A stretch of DNA of 62,677 bases from Solobacterium sp. Its GTDB lineage: Bacteria; Bacillota_I; Bacilli_A; Erysipelotrichales; Erysipelotrichaceae. The stretch is from positions 1 through 62,677 of the forward strand of contig JAKVKC010000015.1 of NCBI GenBank assembly GCA_022486705.1, in the 5' to 3' direction. A model generated the notes under the pieces. The model worked only from the letters and a program-made list of their open reading frames with translations, was not told the origin of the DNA and made no database searches. The position numbers and the translations under genes were made by a program. Positions 8,582-16,758 of the stretch are shown one piece after another. How positions within the stretch are numbered: position 1 is the stretch's first letter; each line of letters begins with the position of its first letter.

Positions 8582-9380
8582 GAATTTCCTCCCTGTTCCT
8601 GCGATAGATCTCTGATTCCTGATGCACCAGCCGGCAGCATGCTTCCAGATCATGGCAGGCCAGCGCAATATGCTTTGATGTATCGTATCCTCTGCCTGGT
8701 TCGATCTTATCGGCCAGATACAGGATCATGGCCAGTTTTTCATGACTGTCGCCAAGCGTATGATGTTCAATTGCCCGCAGGATCTTTTCATCCGTAAAAG
8801 CCATATTCTGCTTCATAAGGATGACCGCCGTAAAGCTGTGCCAGATCTTGTCAGAATAGGCAAGCCATTCAGGCCGATAGAAGGACAGGATCTTCGCGCC
8901 TTCTTCATGGCTCATGGACTTTGCAATATCATGCAGCAGGCCCGCACAGTATGCTTTCTGTACGTCCGCATTCTGATGCTTGGCAATCAAGGCAGCCGTT
9001 TCAGCGACCCGGATGCTGTGCTCATACCGATGTGCAGAGCACATGGCATGTGCCGTCTCTTTGAAGTAGGATCCTTTGGCAAAGATCCTTTTTCTTGTAC
9101 CATACGCAGCCGCACGGAAATATCCTTCCCGCACTTTCTTTTCTTCTGCTTCATATGCGGACAGATCGGTGCATCTGCCTTTGTATCCAGACAGAAGATG
9201 CAGATGACGATAGGGACGGATGGCCAGCTTCACCAAAGCAGTACGTTCTTTCAGATCCAATACTGCATCGTTCACCTTCAGCTGCAGAAAGATCTCCTGC
9301 GAATGACTGCGATGCATCTGCAGACAGGCAGCGATCTCACTTTCAGTGATCGGATCAAAGCTTGCTTCCACAGCGATCAT
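8574..9380 (-). CDS. Degenerate NadD domain fused to YqeK-type HD hydrolase
   Basis: 268-residue fusion. The C-terminal part (about 105-268) is a YqeK-like HD-domain phosphohydrolase: His-Asp metal ligands in 'HRYEHSIRVAE', 'GLLHDIAK', 'IWHSFTAV', 'EHHTLGD', then 'ADKIEPGR'. YqeK proteins hydrolyse Ap4A symmetrically. The first about 100 residues align in order with nicotinate-nucleotide adenylyltransferase (NadD): 'ASFDPI', then 'LKERTALVKLAI'. The nucleotide-binding HxGH after FDP reads 'TESE', and the domain is about half the normal 190 residues. Gene order matches yhbY-nadD-yqeK-rsfS. NadD activity is doubtful; HD activity is likely. Confidence 0.8.
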   Translation of the reverse strand: MIAVEASFDPITESEIAACLQMHRSHSQEIFLQLKVNDAVLDLKERTALVKLAIRPYRHLHLLSGYKGRCTDLSAYEAEEKKVREGYFRAAAYGTRKRIFAKGSYFKETAHAMCSAHRYEHSIRVAETAALIAKHQNADVQKAYCAGLLHDIAKSMSHEEGAKILSFYRPEWLAYSDKIWHSFTAVILMKQNMAFTDEKILRAIEHHTLGDSHEKLAMILYLADKIEPGRGYDTSKHIALACHDLEACCRLVHQESEIYRRNREEIHE

Positions 9381-9664
9381 GGCAGTAAGATCTTCGGCTC
9401 CTTTGCCTTCCGGTAAAGAATGATCGTCCGGCCGATGATCTGTACGATCTCACTGTCCGTTTTGCGGGCAAGATCAAAAGCCAGTTCCTTTGTATCATCC
9501 GGCGCTGTCTTAAGCACACTGATCTTGATCAGTTCTCTCGTACGCAGCGCATTGTCTACGGTCGTAAAAAGATTGTCGCTCAAGGAATCCTTGCCGATCT
9601 GAAAGATTGCTTTATCGGTCTGGGCAATTCCTCTTAAATAGCTTTTCTGTTTTCCACTCAGCAT
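9377..9664 (-). CDS. yhbY: CRM-domain RNA-binding protein YhbY
   Basis: 95-residue CRM-domain protein that associates with pre-50S particles. Typical blocks are 'MLSGKQKSYLRGIAQTDKAIFQIGKDSLSD' region, the GxxG-like RNA-binding loop, and 'IVQIIGRTIILYRKAKEPK'. It overlaps yqeH by one base (stop/start TAATG) and the downstream NadD/YqeK gene by 4 bp, so it is translationally coupled in the ribosome-assembly operon. Confidence 0.93.
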   Translation of the reverse strand: MLSGKQKSYLRGIAQTDKAIFQIGKDSLSDNLFTTVDNALRTRELIKISVLKTAPDDTKELAFDLARKTDSEIVQIIGRTIILYRKAKEPKILLP

Positions 9665-10713
9665 TACAGCATCGCCTTTCTGAAAGTCACATTGACTCCC
9701 TTTGGTACATATACGGTCACCGTGCTGATCTGACCGGAAATACTTGCCCAGCCAAGACCATCCACAACGATATCCATTTTATCTATATCTTTATGAACTG
9801 AATAGTGCGTAAATTCTTTGGTCTGCGCAATCGGCAGGAACAGTTCGCCATAGTGCTTCTTCCAAAGCTCTTCGGCATTTTCTACTTTGCCGCGGTGAAT
9901 ATTCAGCCGATCGCTGATATAGAAGACACAGGAAGCGCGATCGCAGTTCATCAAGTCCAAACGGACAAGTCCGCCGACCGCAAAGGATTGATTTCCTCTG
10001 AGCTGGAAGACCATCGGCTTCAGAGAAGAAGCCGGCAGGACGTCTTTCAGATCCTCTTCGGCCAGATCCATCAGCAGACTGTGCGAGATCTCGATCCCTG
10101 GGGTATCGATATATTTCTGTCCATCGATATCGATCTCATTGAAATCCAATGTCGTGCCAGGATACCGCGACATCGTCAGCTGCTTCGTTCCCATCAGATT
10201 GTTCAGCAGCGTGCTCTTGCCGGAATTGGCCTTGCCCATAACAACGACAGGTCTTCCTTTAGCATACAGAGCGACCGCATCCTTCACTTCATCCACGCCC
10301 ATGCGATGCAGCTTGGATGTCAGGATCAGCGACTTGACTTTGATGCCCTGTTCCTTCAGGCGTCCGAACACAAAGCGGGCGATCTTTTCTTCATTCAGTG
10401 TATCCGGCAGGATATCCCGCTTCGCACATGCAAGAATGATATCCTTATCCGCCAGCATGCGATTGAGACCAGGAATGATGCCTGCCTCAAAATCAAACAG
10501 ATCAACGACCCACAGGATCAGACAGTCCATGCCGGCGATCCGATGCATCACTTCATCCGGATCAATGCCTTTCCGCATCGATACTGTCAGATCATCATAA
10601 TGCATTAAGCGAAAACATCTTTGGCAGTATTCACTGCCTTCTTTCGGTGTGTAGCCTGGTGCGCTTGGATCTGTGCTCTGCAGTACAGCTCCGCATCCTT
10701 TGCAGTTAGTCAT
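9664..10713 (-). CDS. yqeH: Ribosome biogenesis GTPase YqeH
   Basis: 349-residue circularly permuted GTPase needed for 30S assembly. The N-terminal zinc finger is C-x2-C (CKGC) ... C-x2-C (CQRC). G motifs occur in permuted order: 'AKRDILP' (G4), 'TSKLHRMG' (G5), then 'GKANSGKSTLLN' (G1) and 'DTPG' (G3). The C-terminal domain follows. First gene of the yqeH-yhbY-nadD/yqeK-rsfS operon; the aroE that often lies within this cluster is absent here. Confidence 0.95.
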   Translation of the reverse strand: MTNCKGCGAVLQSTDPSAPGYTPKEGSEYCQRCFRLMHYDDLTVSMRKGIDPDEVMHRIAGMDCLILWVVDLFDFEAGIIPGLNRMLADKDIILACAKRDILPDTLNEEKIARFVFGRLKEQGIKVKSLILTSKLHRMGVDEVKDAVALYAKGRPVVVMGKANSGKSTLLNNLMGTKQLTMSRYPGTTLDFNEIDIDGQKYIDTPGIEISHSLLMDLAEEDLKDVLPASSLKPMVFQLRGNQSFAVGGLVRLDLMNCDRASCVFYISDRLNIHRGKVENAEELWKKHYGELFLPIAQTKEFTHYSVHKDIDKMDIVVDGLGWASISGQISTVTVYVPKGVNVTFRKAML

Positions 10714-10725
10714 AAACGCCTTTCT

Positions 10726-13230
10726 TTATTTATTATCTGAGTCGAACAGGCTCAGTTTCTCCACATCTTCATGTACTTCTTCTTCTTTGCCAGCAGGCCG
10801 ATCCACAATGCGGCATTCCTGGATCTCTTTGCAGATATCCCATCCTTGTCCCAAGGCGATTGGATTGGAGAAGCCGGTATCCTTGGACTTCAGCGGAATA
10901 TCTGAGACCTTGACTTCTTTCAGCTCATCGTCAAAGAAGGACAGAGAATCACCTGGCTGCACAGCCTTGGCATAGGCAATCACGCTTGGATTGGATTTGA
11001 CATGCTTGCAGATCAGATTGCCTTTGATCGGTCTGCTTCCCTGCGCAACTTCATCCAAGTGCACGCGCTTCATTGCACCTTCCTGGGTCATGTAGAGCAC
11101 CGCCGGATCATCTTCATTCAATGCACAGCTGTATCCGATACGATCGCCCTTGCCAAGATTCATCGCTTTGACGCCCTTGGACTTGACGCCCGTTGCCGGG
11201 ATCTCTTCACTGCTGAAACGATAGGCACAGCCATCTCTGCTCACCATCATGATCGACTGGCCTTCATACAGCAGATAGGCACAGACGAGCTCCGCAGAGC
11301 TAGGAATATTCATCGCACTGGTGACCCGGCTGTTCTTGATGACCTGCCATTGATCGACCGGTGTCTTCTTGATCTGTCCCGCTGAAGATACCGTCACGAT
11401 CCAGGCATACGTATTGAAATCCTTGATCAGGATCGCATTTCTGATCTTATCTTCCCCATCAATGCGGATGACCTTGTTCAGATGCATGCCAATATCTTTC
11501 CACTTTGCTTCATCAATCTGCCAGACTGGCAGCGAAGCATAATTTCCTTTAGCGGTGAACAGCAGCAGTGTATCCACGGTATCGCATTCTATCGCTCCGA
11601 TCAGGATATCTCCCTGCTTCAGACCTGTCAGACGGTCCGAAGAATTGAACGAGCGCAGCGATACGCGCTTGACATAGCCATCTCTTGATACCGTGACCAT
11701 GACTCTCTCATTGACGACCATCTGAGCTTTATCAATAACGATATCTGCCGCCTCTTCCGAGATATAGGTACGTCTGGCATCGCCATATTCCTTCTTGACG
11801 CTGCGCAGTTCTTTGACAATCACAGAATTCAGGACATTCGGATTCTCAATGATCGCCTTTGTCTCTTCAATGCCATTCACCAGCTGGGCAAATTCTTCCT
11901 TCAGCTGCGTGATATCCGTATTGGACAGTCTGTACAGGCGCATCGATACAATGGCTTCTGCCTGAGCATCATCAAAATTGAATTCGCGGATCAGATTGAG
12001 CTTCGAATCTGCCTTATCCTTGGATGCCCGAATGATCCGGATCACTTCATCCAAGATCGATACTGCTTTCATAAGACCTTCAATGATATGGCATCTGGTC
12101 TCCATCTTATCCAATTCATAATGCGATCTGCGCAGGACGACTTCCTTGCGGAACGCTAAGAAAGCATCCAAAAGATCCAGCAGTCCGACTTGGACTGGGC
12201 GCTTATCAATGATCGCAACATTGTTGTAGCTGTAATAGATCTGCAGATCCGTATTCTTATAGAAATAATTCAGGATCATGTTCGCATCCGATTCTTTTTT
12301 GACATCTACCGCAATGCGCATACCGGTACGGTCTGATTCATCACGGACATCCAGGATACCGTCAATATCTTTCGACAGACGGATCTCATCCATCTTTCTC
12401 ACCAGCTGCGATTTCACGACTTCATAAGGGATCTGCGTGATCACGATCTGCTGGCATGTACGGTCTTCAATGATCTCTGCTTTGGCTCGTACGATGATCC
12501 TGCCCCTGCCGGTCGCAAACGCTTCTTTGATCCCCTTCGATCCCATGATGATCCCGCCGGTCGGAAAATCAGGACCGGGAATGATCTCCATGATATCATC
12601 CAGTGAACATGCTGGATTCTGCAGACGATAGATACTGGCTTCGACGCATTCATTCAGATTGTGCGGCGGCATATTTGTTGCATACCCAGCAGCGATCCCG
12701 GTCGCACCATTGACCAGCATCACGGGGAAAGGCACCGGCAGCACCGTCGGTTCATTTTCTGTATCATCAAAGTTCGGCGTCATCTCTACGGTATCTTTAT
12801 CCAAGTCATCTTCCATGACTTCCGTAACTTTTGCCAAACGTGCTTCGGTATAACGCATGGCAGCGGCTGGGTCATCATCGATAGAACCGTTGTTGCCATG
12901 AATATCGATCAGCGGCAGACGTACTTTCCAATCCTGCGACATACGCACCATGGCATCATAAACAGAAGTATCGCCATGCGGATGGTAGTTGCCAATGACA
13001 AGACCGACTGTCTTTGCGCTCTTGCGATAGGCATGATCCCATGTATTGCCATCATGATACATCGCATACAGGATCCTTCTCTGCACCGGCTTCAGGCCAT
13101 CTCGCGCATCCGGCAGAGCTCTTTCCTGGATAATATATTTCGCATATCTGCCAAAGCCCTGGCCCATGATATCTTCCAGCAGTTCCGGTCTGTATTTTGT
13201 CTGATCATCAATCTGTTTTTTCTTTGCCAT
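10726..13230 (-). CDS. parC: DNA topoisomerase IV subunit A
   Basis: 834-residue cleavage subunit of topoisomerase IV, which decatenates daughter chromosomes. The catalytic Tyr lies in 'AAMRYTEARL'; the winged-helix 'RDGLKPVQRRILYAM' and QRDR 'GNYHPHGDTSVYDAMVRM' are intact. Six-bladed C-terminal beta-pinwheel repeats fill residues about 500-820. A ParC rather than GyrA identity rests on QDW after the QRDR, no GyrA box (QRRGGKG) seen, and pairing with parE. ATG overlaps the parE stop by one base (TAATG). Confidence 0.93.
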   Translation of the reverse strand: MAKKKQIDDQTKYRPELLEDIMGQGFGRYAKYIIQERALPDARDGLKPVQRRILYAMYHDGNTWDHAYRKSAKTVGLVIGNYHPHGDTSVYDAMVRMSQDWKVRLPLIDIHGNNGSIDDDPAAAMRYTEARLAKVTEVMEDDLDKDTVEMTPNFDDTENEPTVLPVPFPVMLVNGATGIAAGYATNMPPHNLNECVEASIYRLQNPACSLDDIMEIIPGPDFPTGGIIMGSKGIKEAFATGRGRIIVRAKAEIIEDRTCQQIVITQIPYEVVKSQLVRKMDEIRLSKDIDGILDVRDESDRTGMRIAVDVKKESDANMILNYFYKNTDLQIYYSYNNVAIIDKRPVQVGLLDLLDAFLAFRKEVVLRRSHYELDKMETRCHIIEGLMKAVSILDEVIRIIRASKDKADSKLNLIREFNFDDAQAEAIVSMRLYRLSNTDITQLKEEFAQLVNGIEETKAIIENPNVLNSVIVKELRSVKKEYGDARRTYISEEAADIVIDKAQMVVNERVMVTVSRDGYVKRVSLRSFNSSDRLTGLKQGDILIGAIECDTVDTLLLFTAKGNYASLPVWQIDEAKWKDIGMHLNKVIRIDGEDKIRNAILIKDFNTYAWIVTVSSAGQIKKTPVDQWQVIKNSRVTSAMNIPSSAELVCAYLLYEGQSIMMVSRDGCAYRFSSEEIPATGVKSKGVKAMNLGKGDRIGYSCALNEDDPAVLYMTQEGAMKRVHLDEVAQGSRPIKGNLICKHVKSNPSVIAYAKAVQPGDSLSFFDDELKEVKVSDIPLKSKDTGFSNPIALGQGWDICKEIQECRIVDRPAGKEEEVHEDVEKLSLFDSDNK

Positions 13231-15149
13231 TACTGCTCCACCTTAAAATCATCTTCCAATGTAAAGGAGATATTGTCTTCGATCCATTTTCTTCTCAGTT
13301 CTGCTTTATCTCCCATCAGTACAGTTACTCTTCTTTCTGCTTTGACGCCATCTTCAATACCGACTTTGATCAAAGTGCGATGAGAAGGATCCATGGTCGT
13401 CTCCCACAGCTGTGTTGCATTCATTTCGCCAAGTCCTTTATACCGCTGGATATCCACTTTGCCAAGCTTGGCGCGCAGGGCATCCAGTTCTTCATTGGTA
13501 TAGCAGTATTCGATCTGCTTGCCTTTGGATACACGATACAGCGGCGGCAGCGCAATATACACCATGCCATGTTCCAGCAATGGTCTCATATAACGATAGA
13601 AGAACGTCAGCAGCAGGATCTGGATATGCGATCCATCATCATCGGCATCGGTCATAATGATGACCTTGCCATAGTTGGAATCCGAGAAATCAAAGTCCGG
13701 ACCGACACCAGCTCCCAAGGTATAGATCAATGTATTCAGCTCTTCATTCTTTTCAATATCTGCCAAAGAGCACTTTTCTGTATTCAGCACTTTTCCCCGC
13801 AATGGCAGGATCGCCTGATAGACCGAATCTCTGCCCTGCTTGGCGGAACCGCCGGCAGAATCTCCCTCAACTAAGAACAGTTCTTTAATGCGGGAATCTT
13901 TTGAGCGGGCCGGAGCAAGCTTATCAGATATGATCCGCTCTCCTTTGCCTGCCTTCTTCCCGCGCCTTGCTTCATCTCTTGCTTTGCGAGCTGCTTCCCG
14001 GGCCATGCTTGCCTTCATCATTTTGCGCACAAGCATATCCGACTGATCGCGGTTCTCTTCCAGCCAATACGTCAGCTTCTCAGCCACGACCGCATCCACT
14101 GCAGGCTTGGCAGCAGCTGTGCCCAGTCTGCCCTTGGTCTGGCCTTCGAACTGCAGGATCTCTTCTGGGATCGAGACGGACAGGATCGTTGTCAATCCTT
14201 CACGTACATCGCTCCCTTCCAGATTCTTATCTTTGGCCTTCAGCAGGCCGTATTTTTTTGCATAGTCATTGACGGCTTTGGTAAAGGCCGTCTTAAAGCC
14301 GATCTCATGCGTACCGCCATCCATGGTACGGACCAGGTTGACAAAAGAATATGTATTCTCCTGATAATCATCCGTATACTGAAAAGCCGCATCCACATGG
14401 ATGCCCATAGAATCCCCCGAGAACTTCACAGGATTCATCAGGGTCGTACGATCTTCATTCAGATATTCCACGAAAGCCGTAATGCCGTCTTCGTACTGAA
14501 AAGTCTCGCTCTCTTCTTTCTTAGCGCGCTTATCCGTCACAGTGATAGCGATCCCGCTCAGCAGGAACGCTTCTTCTCTGGCTCTTTCCGCGACCAGATC
14601 ATATTTGAAATCTACTGTCTGAAAGATCTTTGGATCCGGCTTAAAGCGGACCGTCGATCCCGTCCGATTTGTTTTTCCCAAATGCTCCAATTTGCCGATT
14701 TTCGATCCGCCGTTCTTAAATTCCATGCGGACCAATTCGCCATTGGTCGCTACTTCTACCGTTAGCCATTCGCTCAGGGCATTGACGACGGATGCACCGA
14801 CGCCATGCAGACCGCCGGCTGTTTTATATCCGCCATGCGAAGTAAATTTTCCGCCGGCATGCAGAACCGTAAAAATGACCTCCAGCGTATTTTTGCCGGA
14901 GGGGTGCGTGCCGATCGGCATGCCTCTTCCTTCATCGCTCACTGTACAGGAACCATCTGCTTCCAAAGTGATCGTTATTTTCTTGCCATAGCCATTGATT
15001 GCTTCATCGACAGCATTGTCGACGATTTCCCATATCAAATGGTGCAGGCCATGGGAATCTGTTGATCCGATATACATTCCAGGTCTTGTTCTGACCGGTT
15101 CCAGTCCCTGCAGGATCTGGATACTGGACTCATCATATTTTTCTGCCAT
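13230..15149 (-). CDS. parE: DNA topoisomerase IV subunit B
   Basis: 639-residue ATPase subunit. GHKL motifs: 'EIVDNAVDEA', 'DEGRGMPIG', 'GLHGVGASVVNAL'. The TOPRIM domain has 'EGDSAGGSAKQGRD', 'LPLRGKVLNTEK' and 'DADDDGSHI'. The length fits ParE (about 640-650). It is upstream of and overlapping parC, the standard parE-parC operon; divergent to plsY. Confidence 0.95.
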   Translation of the reverse strand: MAEKYDESSIQILQGLEPVRTRPGMYIGSTDSHGLHHLIWEIVDNAVDEAINGYGKKITITLEADGSCTVSDEGRGMPIGTHPSGKNTLEVIFTVLHAGGKFTSHGGYKTAGGLHGVGASVVNALSEWLTVEVATNGELVRMEFKNGGSKIGKLEHLGKTNRTGSTVRFKPDPKIFQTVDFKYDLVAERAREEAFLLSGIAITVTDKRAKKEESETFQYEDGITAFVEYLNEDRTTLMNPVKFSGDSMGIHVDAAFQYTDDYQENTYSFVNLVRTMDGGTHEIGFKTAFTKAVNDYAKKYGLLKAKDKNLEGSDVREGLTTILSVSIPEEILQFEGQTKGRLGTAAAKPAVDAVVAEKLTYWLEENRDQSDMLVRKMMKASMAREAARKARDEARRGKKAGKGERIISDKLAPARSKDSRIKELFLVEGDSAGGSAKQGRDSVYQAILPLRGKVLNTEKCSLADIEKNEELNTLIYTLGAGVGPDFDFSDSNYGKVIIMTDADDDGSHIQILLLTFFYRYMRPLLEHGMVYIALPPLYRVSKGKQIEYCYTNEELDALRAKLGKVDIQRYKGLGEMNATQLWETTMDPSHRTLIKVGIEDGVKAERRVTVLMGDKAELRRKWIEDNISFTLEDDFKVEQ

Positions 15150-15308
15150 TCATTTCTCCAAACTAACCAATGTATTATAGCAGAAATTCCGCCTCCTTTT
15201 CATCAGAAACTCATTCCGCTGTTTCTCTCTGTTTCATTGGGAATCGTTCGATTTTCTAAGGAATTTACAGCGAACCATGCTAAAATATTTCTGATCAAGG
15301 GGGACAGT

Positions 15309-15944
15309 ATGACAGAATTTCTTGTATTGGCAGCGAGCTATTTATTTGGATCCATTCCGTGGGCACTTGTCATCGGTCTGGTATTTTTTCATAAAGATAT
15401 CCGCAAAGAAGGTTCCGGGAACCTGGGAGGCACCAATGCCGGCAGAGTATTAGGCAGACCAGCAGGTGTCACCGTCATTCTCCTGGATGCCCTGAAAGCG
15501 TTCTTCAGTATGCTTCTGGCACACTTCTGTGCACCGGGCACAGAGATCTATGCTGGCTTGGCCTGCTGCATCGGACATTGCTTCCCGATCTTCGCTCATT
15601 TCAAAGGCGGCAAAGCAGTAGCGACTTCTTACGGCTTTCTGCTCGGCATCACCGTCTTTATTACGCATCAATGGTTCTGGAATTTCTTCTGGGTCATTCT
15701 CTGCTTCTTTCTCATTCTGTATCTTTTCCGGATGGTATCCCTGGCATCGATCTGTGCTCTTGGCATTGAAGTGATCACCAGCTTTATCCTGTATTTCAGC
15801 GGACGCAATCCGCTCAGCACATCCCTTGCCTTATTGATCCTGTGGGCTTTCATCACCTATCGTCATAAAGCAAACATCGGCCGCATCGCAGCCCATACAG
15901 AGTCGCATGTGAAGTGGATGGGCAGAGAGCTATGGGGGAAGTAG
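15309..15944 (+). CDS. plsY: Glycerol-3-phosphate acyltransferase PlsY
   Basis: 211-residue integral membrane enzyme using acyl-phosphate to acylate glycerol-3-phosphate, the first step of phospholipid synthesis. Motifs: 'YLFGSIPWALVIG', 'GSGNLGGTNAGRVLG', 'GHCFPIFAHFKGGKAVAT'. An upstream in-frame ATG exists, but ATG 15309 has AAGGGGGACAG in front and gives a family-like N-terminus. Divergence from parE/parC is a common Firmicutes arrangement. Its end overlaps the following esterase by 13 bp. Confidence 0.95.
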   Translation: MTEFLVLAASYLFGSIPWALVIGLVFFHKDIRKEGSGNLGGTNAGRVLGRPAGVTVILLDALKAFFSMLLAHFCAPGTEIYAGLACCIGHCFPIFAHFKGGKAVATSYGFLLGITVFITHQWFWNFFWVILCFFLILYLFRMVSLASICALGIEVITSFILYFSGRNPLSTSLALLILWAFITYRHKANIGRIAAHTESHVKWMGRELWGK

Positions 15945-16723
15945 AAGAATTCACTCTCCCGATGGATGGCTTTTCGCAATCCCCTCGCAGGGTCTGGGCT
16001 TATCTGCCGGAAAGCTATCGATCTTCTCATCGCAGATTCGATGTCCTGTATATGTTCGACGGACATAATCTGTTCTTTGATGAACTGGCGACATACGGCA
16101 AATGCTGGGGCATGAAAAAGTACCTGGATGAAACAGGCATTGATCTTGTTGTCATCGGTCAGGACTGCAATCATACCGGCAACCGCCGCATAGCTGAATA
16201 CTGTCCAGACAGCTGTGTCAATACAGCTTTGGAAGAACTGCCCCGCATCAAGGCAAAAGGGACCGCAACCGCCGAGTGGTTCGTCAAAGTACTGAAGCCA
16301 TACTGTGAAAAAAAATACCGCATTGCCAAAGATCGGAAGCACGTAGGGATCGGCGGCAGTTCCATGGGCGGCCTTATGGCAGAATACATGATTGCCAAAT
16401 ACAACAGCGTGTTTTCCAAAGCTGCCTGTGTCTCGCCTTCAACGCACTTCAATTATGATTTCCTGATGGATCTGACAGCCTCTTCTTCTTTCCGCGAGAC
16501 CAAAGTATATATTGATCAAGGATCGCAGGAAGTCCATGGCAAACGGCTGTTCATTGATGCCATGAATATGATGCTGAACTACAGCCACCTGCTGAATGAA
16601 AAAGGATGCAGCACGTATCCGCATCTGACCCCAGGCGGCCATCATACCGAAGCAGATTGGGAAAAGATCGTACCGGTATTCCTGCCGTATCTCTATCCCG
16701 AACTGTATCATAATAAATACTAA
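15932..16723 (+). CDS. Esterase-D/putative-esterase family alpha/beta hydrolase
   Basis: 263 residues of the PF00756-type esterase family. The nucleophile elbow is 'GGSSMGG' with catalytic Ser; the late His is probably in 'PGGHHTEADW'. An N-terminal region 'RRVWAYLPESY ... VLYMFDGHNLFFDE' is typical of this family (Fes/IroE-like and Bacteroides/Clostridia esterases). No signal peptide, so cytoplasmic. A GTG six codons upstream (15914) is an alternative start. Overlaps plsY, so cotranscribed; natural substrate unknown. Confidence 0.85.
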   Translation: MGEVEEFTLPMDGFSQSPRRVWAYLPESYRSSHRRFDVLYMFDGHNLFFDELATYGKCWGMKKYLDETGIDLVVIGQDCNHTGNRRIAEYCPDSCVNTALEELPRIKAKGTATAEWFVKVLKPYCEKKYRIAKDRKHVGIGGSSMGGLMAEYMIAKYNSVFSKAACVSPSTHFNYDFLMDLTASSSFRETKVYIDQGSQEVHGKRLFIDAMNMMLNYSHLLNEKGCSTYPHLTPGGHHTEADWEKIVPVFLPYLYPELYHNKY

Positions 16724-16758
16724 AATGCCCTGGCGCGTTCTGCTCCAAGGCATTTTTT
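16722..16758. terminator. Bidirectional terminator between esterase and aconitase genes
   Basis: AAATGCC / GGCATTT stem reinforced by TGG / CCA, followed by Ts on the plus strand and flanked by As, so usable from both converging genes. Confidence 0.75.

Noticed and set aside
9805-10608. Long plus-strand frames opposite yqeH
   Set aside because: Two different frames are open over the same stretch with no family features; a compositional shadow of yqeH.
12890-12960. ParC QRDR with Thr and Asp at positions where Ser and Glu are usual (GDTSVYDAM)
   Set aside because: These can be natural variants in the lineage; resistance cannot be claimed from sequence alone.
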